Shown in pieces: positions 15,738 to 24,500 of a stretch of DNA of 39,432 nucleotides. The position numbers were made by a program, and so were the translations under genes. Source of the DNA: CAYZEZ01 sp964477295 (GTDB taxonomy: Bacteria > Bacteroidota > Bacteroidia > Bacteroidales > SM23-62). The notes under the pieces are model-generated. The model worked only from the letters and a program-made list of their open reading frames with translations, did no database searches and was not told the DNA's origin. Location: contig CAYZEZ010000009.1 of assembly GCA_964477295.1 (NCBI GenBank), forward strand, positions 1-39,432, given 5' to 3'. How positions within the stretch are numbered: the stretch's first letter is position 1; each line of letters starts with the position of its first letter.

Positions 15738-16265
15738 TTAATCAGGCTTGCTTAGTTCCATCAATTCAATCATTACGGTAAGATCAGAAGTGGCGTCTAT
15801 ATACCTGTACCTGCCCCAGGTACCACCTCCGCTTTGAACGACAGGCATTTCTTTTAATTCAAGATTTTTTACGTGTTCATCCAGTCCTTCCACGTAGAAT
15901 CCAAAATGGTGTACACCCTCACCATGATTTTCGAGGAAATCACTCCACGCGGTGGGTCCACCAACCGGCTCGAAGAATTCCAGTGTGATATTATCCAGGT
16001 TAATAAAGGCCATTTTTGCTTTGCCCTCGGTAGGTTGTCCCATATAGCCCGGGCTTGTGCCAAGTTTAATCTTAGGGGCATCAATTCCAAATAATTCAGC
16101 ATAAGCTTTTGTTGTTGATTCAATATCCTTAACAACTATAGCGACATGGGCCACCTTTTTAGTGCCCAGGTCCCATAATGCATGCTGATTGGTGGTAGCC
16201 ATATCTGCTGAAATGATTAATATCAGCAGAATTGGAATTCCGAATAAAATAATTCCAGTTTTCAT
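15738..16265 (-). CDS. Exported VOC (glyoxalase/epimerase-fold) protein
   Basis: A 175-residue protein. An N-terminal hydrophobic segment (residues 4-20) points to export or membrane anchoring. The rest is one VOC module built of two beta-alpha-beta-beta-beta halves. Candidate metal ligands are H40 (KVAHVAIVV), E96 (ITLEFFEP), H119 (EGVHHFGFYV) and E167 or E170 (VMIELME), the H/E/H/E pattern of glyoxalase I and methylmalonyl-CoA epimerase. A periplasmic relative inside a polysaccharide locus might act on a sugar-derived keto compound, but I cannot name the reaction. Its start codon lies in the repeated word CTAAAATGA. Confidence 0.8.
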   Translation of the reverse strand: MKTGIILFGIPILLILIISADMATTNQHALWDLGTKKVAHVAIVVKDIESTTKAYAELFGIDAPKIKLGTSPGYMGQPTEGKAKMAFINLDNITLEFFEPVGGPTAWSDFLENHGEGVHHFGFYVEGLDEHVKNLELKEMPVVQSGGGTWGRYRYIDATSDLTVMIELMELSKPD

Positions 16266-16282
16266 TTTAGTTCATTTTAGCT
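16256..16282. repeat. Tandem TTCATTTTAG copies at the VOC start
   Basis: TTCATTTTAG occurs at 16261-16270 and 16271-16280, with partial copies on both sides. On the coding (-) strand this reads CTAAAATGAACTAAAATGAA, so the VOC start codon is inside one copy and an out-of-use ATG is inside the other. Confidence 0.55.
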
Positions 16283-16288
16283 CATTTC

Positions 16289-17899
16289 TTAATAACCGGG
16301 ATTTTGTTTAAGCTTTGGATTTCTCTGTATCTCCGACAATGGAATAGGGTACAGGTTATGTTTCAGTTCAATATTTGTCGCCCGGATCATATCCTGGGGA
16401 GTTGGATTTGCCACCAGTGCCCTCGCCTTAAACGTTTCCACCAGGATGCCCCACCTGCGCAGGTCAAACAGCCTTTTGCCCTCGAAACAAAATTCCCATC
16501 TTCTTTCCTGCCTGATTGCACGGCGGAATCCATCCTGGGTATCCGGATAAGGATTCCCTTCAAGATCGTTCACGTTGGGCCATTCGCTTATTCCAGCCCG
16601 TCTCCTAATCCTGTTAAAGGCTTCAATAGCTTCAGGTGTCGGACTGCCATTAGCTTCATTAACAGCCTCCGCATAAATCAGCAGCACTTCAGAGAACCTG
16701 AATAAGGGATAATTTGTACCGGATGCATTGGTACTGGGTGGAAAATCATATTTGTCTTCATCCGGAAGGTATTTACCAATATGAGGGATAGCCATGCCGG
16801 GCCACCAGTAACCGGCATTGCTTTCATCCAGGGGCTGTTCCTCTTCCAGTTCATCGATAACATAATCGAGATTGGTCACATCGCGACGCTGGTCACCAGG
16901 CTCAAATGAGGATGTCAGTTCCACTTCACCGACAAAAGAAGAATAGCCTCCCTCACCATTTGCCAACCTCGGTCCGTAATATAGCCTGGTCTCAAACCAT
17001 CCGGTATTTTCCATACAGTTTACAAAAAAGATATGCTCTTCATTATTCTCAAACTGATCATAATCGTCCTCATGAGCCGGGAAAACCTCCCTGTAATTGT
17101 CTCTCAGGTCATAGTGTCCTTCATCCATCATTTTTTTCGCCCATTTTGCAGCCTCGGCCCAGTTCGACGGGTCACCCTGCGTCATGGTTCCGGTTTTAGA
17201 ATCGAGCCAGAAACCTGCCCGTGTCAGGTAAACCTTCGAAAGGAATGCCTGGGCTGCTCCTCTCGTGGCACGTCCCTTCTCAGTAACCTCCCGGTCCCAT
17301 AGATCCTGTTCAGCCACTATCAATTCATCAATAATAAAATCGTATACTATGGATATATCTGTTCTCTCCAGATTGGTAGAACCCACAGGATCGCTCACAT
17401 ATGAATCACCATGAAATACACAATCACCAAAGAGCCTGACAAGGTTAAAATAGTTTTGTGCCCTCAGGAAACGGGCTTCGGCAATGATACGCTTCTTGAG
17501 TTCAGGTAAATCAAATGCATTGTCCGGCATGTTGGGAACATTGGCAATGACATTTCCAGCACGGTTTATAATGATATAGGCACACCACCAGACCTTGTAG
17601 AAATTATCATATGCAGGATCAAATTTGAACCTGTCCAGTTCTTTTCGTTCAGCGAATCCCCCAAAACCGTCGCCCATATCATCTGATCCCAGGCCGTTAA
17701 GGTTGGACCAGGACTTAAGATAATACCGCTGGGAACCTGCATATTGAGTAGCATAAGCCCCGGTTAATGCAGCAAGGGCATCATCCTGTGATTCAAAGTA
17801 AGTTTCAGGATCAATTATTCCCGGCGGGGTCTCTTGGAGGTCCTTACAACCTGTCATAATGATGAATCCAAGTATTAAAAGTAAGTTTCTAATATTCAT
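16289..17899 (-). CDS. SusD/RagB-family glycan-binding lipoprotein
   Basis: A 536-residue protein. The start at 17899 gives a lipoprotein signal (MNIRNLLLILGFIIMTGC, Cys18); the longer frame from 17944 is unlikely. SusD marks are DPETYFESQDDALAALTGAY near the N-terminus, the TPR-like helices with AEARFLRAQNYFNLVRLFGD, and the C-terminal FNRIRRRAGISEW and IRQERRWEFCFEGKRLFDLRR. SusD proteins sit on the cell surface as the lid of a SusC TonB-dependent transporter and bind oligosaccharides. No SusC gene is next to it here or anywhere in this window, which is unusual. A possible promoter lies just upstream, at 17950-17982. Confidence 0.95.
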   Translation of the reverse strand: MNIRNLLLILGFIIMTGCKDLQETPPGIIDPETYFESQDDALAALTGAYATQYAGSQRYYLKSWSNLNGLGSDDMGDGFGGFAERKELDRFKFDPAYDNFYKVWWCAYIIINRAGNVIANVPNMPDNAFDLPELKKRIIAEARFLRAQNYFNLVRLFGDCVFHGDSYVSDPVGSTNLERTDISIVYDFIIDELIVAEQDLWDREVTEKGRATRGAAQAFLSKVYLTRAGFWLDSKTGTMTQGDPSNWAEAAKWAKKMMDEGHYDLRDNYREVFPAHEDDYDQFENNEEHIFFVNCMENTGWFETRLYYGPRLANGEGGYSSFVGEVELTSSFEPGDQRRDVTNLDYVIDELEEEQPLDESNAGYWWPGMAIPHIGKYLPDEDKYDFPPSTNASGTNYPLFRFSEVLLIYAEAVNEANGSPTPEAIEAFNRIRRRAGISEWPNVNDLEGNPYPDTQDGFRRAIRQERRWEFCFEGKRLFDLRRWGILVETFKARALVANPTPQDMIRATNIELKHNLYPIPLSEIQRNPKLKQNPGY

Positions 17900-17949
17900 A
17901 CAATTATGCGTTGACATATATGTATTTCCCAGGCACTGATTCAAATCCT

Positions 17950-17982
17950 CAAAATATAATTCGTTTACCTTATGGTATCAAA
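17950..17982 (-). promoter_or_regulatory. Possible Bacteroidota-type promoter for susD
   Basis: On the - strand, TTTG (17979-17982) is followed 20 bases later by TATATTTTG (17950-17958). This is close to the Bacteroides sigma-ABfr pattern TTTG-N19-21-TAnnTTTG, with one extra T in the -7 box. It would start transcription about 45 bases before the SusD ATG, and it lies exactly in the 84-base gap after the M14-like gene. Confidence 0.35.
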
Positions 17983-17983
17983 C

Positions 17984-19129
17984 TCACCTGATTTCCAATA
18001 TATAATCCAACATTTTTTCATACAGGATCAGTTGAAAATCTAAAATATCACTATACGTTACAAATGGTTCCGACATTTCCGCATTCAATGACCCATGACT
18101 GCATTCAAAAACAAAAGGCATCGTTCCCGATATATGATGCAATGCACTGACCAGGTTAAAACTGGTTTTTGCCGGAGCATTTATATCTTCAACAACCGGG
18201 TCCATTATATTTTTATCGGGAACACAGGGCAAACCAGATAATTTGTAACTGTCATTGAGCTGCCTGGTCAGATCGGTAACCTGTTCTTTCATAAACCAGG
18301 GCACATAATAAGTTGGTATGATCCTTGAGATTAACTCAAAAGAATGCAGTGATACTGTGATATCAGGCGCTTCAGACCGGGCTATCTCCAGAATAGCCCT
18401 GGTTTCATCAGCCATTGGAGAAAAAAAATCATCATGCATCATGTTAATACCATCATCATTGAAATAGGCCCCCAGGATACCCACATCTCCTTTCATGGGA
18501 TGAAGTGATTTAGCCTGTGGCCATCCCCAAAAAGATCCATCCTTCTGGGTTCCCTGCCCATATTTTGTCATGATCCTTGTGGGTATGCCTACAAAACTGT
18601 CATAAGGACACCTTTTGCGGCCGTCGGGATTACCGCAAGGGATTATTATGATCCTGCAATATTCAATCTTTTCATACAAAGAAGGCCATTCCTTCCCGCG
18701 ATAATCCATTCCCGTTTCTGCGATATGGATCAGGTTAACCAATCCAACGATCCCCTCAACTTCGTGTCCATGCACCGGACCAAGAAAAAACACTACCGGC
18801 TTGTAGGTGCTGTCCCTGTTGGCAAAATAGGAATAATCCCCGGCTCCAATGGCCGAATTGTAATTAGCCCGGGAATAAAAATCCTGCTTTTCACCATAAA
18901 AAACAGCATAAACAGGCAATCCCCCGGGCGACATAGATATTACCTTTACATCACCTTTTTTTATATTGTTTACCTCTTCCTCAATGGCATTTAAACCGGA
19001 TTTGAAAAAATCAGGGATATCCTCATTATTGGGCGGATCACCGGCCTCTATTGTTACCTGGGAAAAGGAATTCTCAATCCCGGGTAAAAATACAAGGGTC
19101 AGAAAAAGAATAAAAACTGTTCTTTTCAT
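17984..19129 (-). CDS. M14-like zinc carboxypeptidase/deacylase, secreted
   Basis: A 381-residue protein with a signal peptide (residues 1-23, ending NSFSQ). Zinc ligands of the M14 family are visible: H120 and E123 in GPVHGHEVEG, and H262 in SLHSFE. IIPCGNPDGR (residues 162-171) matches the NPDG substrate-binding block, and E342 in FVFECSHGS fits the general-acid position. M14 enzymes remove C-terminal amino acids from peptides, or deacylate amide-linked substrates. In a polysaccharide locus it might remove an amino acid linked to a uronic acid, or act on peptide parts of a glycoconjugate; this is speculation. It lies between the beta-helix protein (34-base gap) and SusD. Confidence 0.82.
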   Translation of the reverse strand: MKRTVFILFLTLVFLPGIENSFSQVTIEAGDPPNNEDIPDFFKSGLNAIEEEVNNIKKGDVKVISMSPGGLPVYAVFYGEKQDFYSRANYNSAIGAGDYSYFANRDSTYKPVVFFLGPVHGHEVEGIVGLVNLIHIAETGMDYRGKEWPSLYEKIEYCRIIIIPCGNPDGRKRCPYDSFVGIPTRIMTKYGQGTQKDGSFWGWPQAKSLHPMKGDVGILGAYFNDDGINMMHDDFFSPMADETRAILEIARSEAPDITVSLHSFELISRIIPTYYVPWFMKEQVTDLTRQLNDSYKLSGLPCVPDKNIMDPVVEDINAPAKTSFNLVSALHHISGTMPFVFECSHGSLNAEMSEPFVTYSDILDFQLILYEKMLDYILEIR

Positions 19130-19163
19130 AACAGATCATTTTAAGATCAGGAACAATCCCTTG

Positions 19164-21599
19164 CTACTTAATAATCCTTTTATTTATTACTCCTTTATCA
19201 GTAAATAATTGCAACAGATACATACCGGAGGTTAATTCTTTAACATTCAGCTTGTTGATTGTTTTTATATTGTTGATATCAACCCGCTGGCCCAATAAAT
19301 TGATCAGGCTGATCTGACGAACGTGTATTTCTTCGGGCACCTCAATATACAGTTGGTTTTTGAATGGATTGGGATAAACCCTTACCTTGTCAGCAATCAA
19401 TTGATCTAAACCTGATAACTGATTCTCCCTGAACTGCTCCATAGCATTTATCAATACGGCGAAAACCATACTGATCTCACCCTGGCTGGCAGATTCATTG
19501 TCAAGTACTGTCTGTGCTGAATCAATTGCCGCAAGGAGGATCTCTGATCCATTTACGCCGGAATCATACAATCCGTTAGCTACTGTAACTGAATCAGATA
19601 ATTCAGTTTTGTCAACAATTAATTCTTCAGCACCGATGACTACCTCTGTATAACTGTTCCAGGCATTTGAGGAATTTCCACTGCCGGTAATTCTCAGGTA
19701 ACGGCCAACCGATTCTGAAATATCAATTTCTTCCAATTCGGCTGTTGTTCCACTGCTGCTGCCTGTAAAAACCTCTGTCCAGTTCTCATCATCAGTACCA
19801 ACCTCAACTTTAAAATTTGAGGCCCTTGTATCTCCATAGTAAAAAGCCATTTCCAGGGAAGAAATAGTATGTACAACGCACATGTCATACTTAATCCATT
19901 GAACTCCTTCTGCCGACCACCTTGTAGCCAGGTCCCCATCCAGCGTGTTTTCAGGAATATTAGGTTCCTGAGTTCCGGTTGCTGTGACATAACCGCAAAC
20001 ATGTGAAAAATTGACCGTGGTGTTGGATTCGATGTCATTACCTGCAATATCCAGAACATTATTTACAATTAGTGAATATTCAATTTCTTCTTCAAGATTC
20101 AGTACTTCAAGGGTAACACTTTTCATGTTTTGACTTAAAACAGAGCTGAGAACAACTATATCATTATCGATTGCATAATTCTCAATATTCTGTGCTGAGA
20201 CTTCATTCAGCCGCTCATTAAACGATACCTCAATTTCGTTGGGTCTGATACTCGTCACGGATAGAATCACAGGAGGTATGGTATCGGGCCCGCTGAGATA
20301 TTCGTATGCTCCGATATCAAATCCTGCCCCCTGGGGGCGAATATTCCCATCCTTGTCAATAAATGGGGCTTCTTCATCTGTACCGGCATCAATGGCTGCA
20401 CAACCTTCTTTCAACCGAAGGTCAAAATGGTCATAGTCGACAAAGAAATCATTATAGTTGCTTACAATGATGTTGAAATCCACAGTCCCTATGCCGGCAG
20501 TATTTGACATGCTGGTTGTTAAATTATTTCGTATCACATTCCCGGTACCCAGCGTTCCGTCTTTGTGTGCGCCAATCTGGATCCAGGGCGGCCCGGGAGT
20601 CAGATTATTCCTGTCAACCACCGTGTTGTTTATAATCAGGCAATTACGGGCACCCAATAAGGTAATGCCGTGCCAGTGACTGGTGATCACAACATTATTT
20701 TCGATCACCCAGTCTTCAAACATGCCGTCAAAACAACCCATGCCCTGGAGTGTCCCCCTCATCGGCTGATCAGGGTCAGTGTAATTGAGGATTGTATTTC
20801 CTCTGAGTACAATGCCATAAACAGTTCCTGTCCCCACAGTGCCTCCCGGCCCACGGCTGTATGACTGGAAACCATCGTCGTGATTGTCATCTACATCGTA
20901 ACAATTCTTAACGGTATTATATTCGAAGGTGTTATAATTGCCGATTCCCCGCATTCCATCACCCGAGAAGTTCTCAATGACATTATTCGCAATCAGGTTA
21001 TCTTCTCCTCCTGATTCAACTATAATACCATGGTCAACATTCAGGAAATGGCTGTTCATTAGAACATTGTTATCACCGCTTATATTTGCACCACTGCATG
21101 CATTGCTTACCCAGTCGCCGGCTGCCCATGGTGTATTATCTAAAACAGAATAAATAAAACAGCTGTCAACGATTATTTCAGATGCACTATTCGTGATTGT
21201 CAGGATAGTGGATCTTTCATATGTTGGAGCTGTTTCCGGACTGATGGTTATCTCCTGGAACCTCCACTTTTTCGCATTGCTGAAGGTTACCCTTTTGCAG
21301 GTGGGATGATGGCCTTCCAGGGGCAGAATAGTGACGTAACCATCGTTTATACCCTTCACTGTGACCGTTCCGTGATGCCCCGAAAGCAGGAATATTGTAT
21401 CACCTGCCTCAAAGGTTTTTCCTTCCGAAAAAACTTCAGCCAGTGTCCTCCAGGGGTCTTCTTTTGATCCATCGTCAGCGATGCTGCCATTCATCGGATC
21501 AACATAATAATTGGTTGCCGCCAGATATCCTGTTGCAATAATTAAAACGGCAACCAGGTATAATTTTCTGAATCTGATACTGAATTTCATTTTTTTCAT
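19164..21599 (-). CDS. Secreted beta-helix protein with discoidin-like domain and T9SS tail (putative lyase)
   Basis: An 811-residue protein with signal peptide. Residues about 28-425 form a right-handed beta-helix with N-rich turns (NNVIENF, GNTILNY, IINNTVV), ending in DIGAYEY. An Ig-like SbsA/Big-type module (about 430-530), an F5/8 type C-like carbohydrate-binding domain (about 535-655; LDGDLATRWSAEG, YLRITGSG), one FIVAR-like helical segment (about 665-730), and a T9SS type A sorting domain (740-811; VRVYPNPFKNQLYIEV) follow. The motif NHDDGFQSYS in the helix resembles a motif in the beta-helix protein at 31995-34448. Many such proteins are polysaccharide lyases or hydrolases, but no known family was recognised. 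Its ATG overlaps the stop of the preceding lyase gene by 4 bases (ATGA), so the two are translationally coupled. Confidence 0.8.
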   Translation of the reverse strand: MKKMKFSIRFRKLYLVAVLIIATGYLAATNYYVDPMNGSIADDGSKEDPWRTLAEVFSEGKTFEAGDTIFLLSGHHGTVTVKGINDGYVTILPLEGHHPTCKRVTFSNAKKWRFQEITISPETAPTYERSTILTITNSASEIIVDSCFIYSVLDNTPWAAGDWVSNACSGANISGDNNVLMNSHFLNVDHGIIVESGGEDNLIANNVIENFSGDGMRGIGNYNTFEYNTVKNCYDVDDNHDDGFQSYSRGPGGTVGTGTVYGIVLRGNTILNYTDPDQPMRGTLQGMGCFDGMFEDWVIENNVVITSHWHGITLLGARNCLIINNTVVDRNNLTPGPPWIQIGAHKDGTLGTGNVIRNNLTTSMSNTAGIGTVDFNIIVSNYNDFFVDYDHFDLRLKEGCAAIDAGTDEEAPFIDKDGNIRPQGAGFDIGAYEYLSGPDTIPPVILSVTSIRPNEIEVSFNERLNEVSAQNIENYAIDNDIVVLSSVLSQNMKSVTLEVLNLEEEIEYSLIVNNVLDIAGNDIESNTTVNFSHVCGYVTATGTQEPNIPENTLDGDLATRWSAEGVQWIKYDMCVVHTISSLEMAFYYGDTRASNFKVEVGTDDENWTEVFTGSSSGTTAELEEIDISESVGRYLRITGSGNSSNAWNSYTEVVIGAEELIVDKTELSDSVTVANGLYDSGVNGSEILLAAIDSAQTVLDNESASQGEISMVFAVLINAMEQFRENQLSGLDQLIADKVRVYPNPFKNQLYIEVPEEIHVRQISLINLLGQRVDINNIKTINKLNVKELTSGMYLLQLFTDKGVINKRIIK

Positions 21600-24500
21600 C
21601 GTTCATTTTTTATGAAGCGGTAAGCTCCGTTGTATCCATCATCCCAGTTCACCCTGATAAAATATATCCCCTGGCTGAATGCTTCCAGGTTGATGTCAGT
21701 CAAACCGGTGGTTATCTTCCCTGACTGAAATACTTTATTCCCATAGATATTGTAAATTTCAATGCATTCCATTCCCTGGGCTGTCTCCATATACAAATGA
21801 TCTTTTGCAGGATTGGGATAAAAGCTTAGCGGCCGTGCCATAAGGCTTTTCAAACCCATTGTGGAGGCAAGCCTGGTGATTGAAACATCATCGAACCAGG
21901 CCTGGTTCCGGTAATATGTACCAAGGCCAATACCCCCGTTGTAGTATATTGAATCTTCCGGCTCAACGGAGAAAAGCTCATCATCGTTCCTGTATACAGT
22001 AAGCATCGAATCAAGGGAAACCAGTTTATAATCGTTCCAGTTCAAATCTTCCACGCCATACGTTTCATAATCGTCAAGCAGCCATTTATATGCAGTTGGG
22101 CCGCCCATCCTGGTGAAAACTCCTGATTCATTGATCTCTGAACTTAATTTTACATAGGAATAATAACCCTCACCATGATGACCAAGCACTATCATCAGGT
22201 CATTGGGATGAGAACCACTGATTGATTTGGCTTTGAAGGTCATCTCAAAATGCTGGAAAACAGAGTCTTTTAACAGCATGAACTGGCCACTGGTGGGATT
22301 AATGCCACTCATCCCGACGATATAATTTTCATTTTCCTTTTTCACCTCCCAGATGGTTTTGTCCTGAACAGTATAGTTGAGAAAATCACCATAGTATGCG
22401 ATATCGCTGAATTCCGTTACCGGAAGTATCGGCACCATAGCAATTTTAAAGGCCACGATAGCATCAATAAGGTTTGTGACAGATTCATTAATATCAGCTT
22501 GAATTATATTGGTATCTGCCAGTATAGCCTCCGCTGCGTCAATGACTGTTTTGAAGATGGCTTTCGACCCGGCCTCGTATTGCCCTTCTGCTTCTCCCTC
22601 CACCGCCTCATCATGAAGATTACCGGCTTCGGAAACCAGTTCAGTAAGTACCGACTTATCAAGGACAATGGATTGCTGAAAAGCTTCAATATCAGATTCC
22701 AGTTCGTCGGCCGCAGCATCAATTTCACCCTGGCTTACCGCGGTGGTAATTACATTTTCCGCGCTGTCAATATTCAAACTAAACTGAGCCATGGCTTCGG
22801 CCGGGTAATGTCCCGGATCAGTGCCCTCTTCCGCAGCATCATATAAATCATGTGCCTCCATTATTAAGTCTGACAATGGCTTTGCATTCATATTTTTTTT
22901 TGTCAGGATAAGCCGGTAAGTATCTTCCAGGTCAATTTTCACTGATCCTGTGCCATTTGCATCTGTGATTACCTCCATACCCGAAGTCTCTTCTTCCTTA
23001 AACAGGTAATAATGAGTGGATGGAGTCAATCCTCCGAGGTTGATATTAACACTATCTTCAATAACTGAGGAGGAGGAGGGCCCCAGGCTGTAAACCACCT
23101 CAGATGTGTCGGATGATATGCTTTCAATGCCAAAATTTACTTTCTGACTGGCACTGAAGTATTCAGCAGAATTGAACCTGAGAGTATCCCCGTTTACCAG
23201 CATGACAGATGCCATTTTGCTACCGGCAATATTCTCATTCAGCAAGAGCGTGTTTCCATTGAACAGGATCGGTCCTGTATTACCTGTCACTTCAGGCTCT
23301 TTCTGAAAAAGGGTATATTCATATTGTACTCCGTTTTCAACTTTTACACCCAGGGTGGATGCATTGTCAATTGTCGCATCAACCTGGCTGAGATTACTGG
23401 TATTGTTGGGCCAAAGGATCACAAGGTATTTGTTTACCTGCTGACCCTCCAGGCGTGCACGCAGGATATTTCCGATCTTGTTGGTTGTTAGCGACCAATT
23501 TGCCTCAGCAGGAGCGAGGATCCTGGCCAGTGCCGTTGCATTTCCATTACTTACCTCATAGGTTTTACTGCCTGAAGTTGAGAGGTTGCCTTTGGTTTGT
23601 AACCGCCATTCAAATGTTCTCCCTGCGGTTGCAGATTCCACGTCATCATAAATAACGAAATAATTCGCCATCCGGGAAACAAAAGTACGGTCGAGTTTCT
23701 CCATATTAGGATAGACCCCTTTCATGTCACCCGAAAAAACCACCTGGTTATCGATAGTAAAAAAGTCTTTTGGATAGGCATACCGGCTCTGGTCTGTTTC
23801 CGGCTGGCACCATCCCCCGCCACCACCATACTGGGTCAGATCATCGACAATAAATGTGCTGTGCTGTGTGGTAATCTTGTGCTCTTTCTCATAGCCATCT
23901 CCTGTAGTTAAAAAACTGCCTTTTGAGAACAACAGGAATGTGCCCTGGTCAGGATCATCATGTGCCACATTTACATAATTCGTAAAATGTGAATATTCCG
24001 AACCACGGGTTTCATTAATCAGTTTCCCTCCCAGTGGTCCACATTTGAAGGCAACAGCTGTAGCATCCGGTCCCCAGTCTGAACGTGTTGTAACAATCCC
24101 TATATCATCAAAATAACGGGTCAGCGGGATCTCTGTTAACTCTTTTTGTTCCAGCAGAGGATCGTTAAAAAGGATAAACCATTGCCTCAGGAAAAAGTCA
24201 CCGGCATATTTTTCTCTTAATTTATGTGCCGTATATTGAATATATGGATCCTGGGTGAACCTTGCTATCTGAAACAAATAATTTGGACCACTTGCAGACG
24301 CAGAATTACCTGCATCTCCAAAACCAAAGCCGCTGACCATTCCCGGTACGACGTGATGGATATAATAATAGCCAACATTGTGATAATGTTCGCTTGTTGT
24401 CAGGTCTATTCCTGTACAATGTTTCAGTCCATAGATACCTGGATAAAGCATCTGTCCGCCATAGTTTGAATAGTTCAGCCCTTCATGGTTCGACCCGTCA

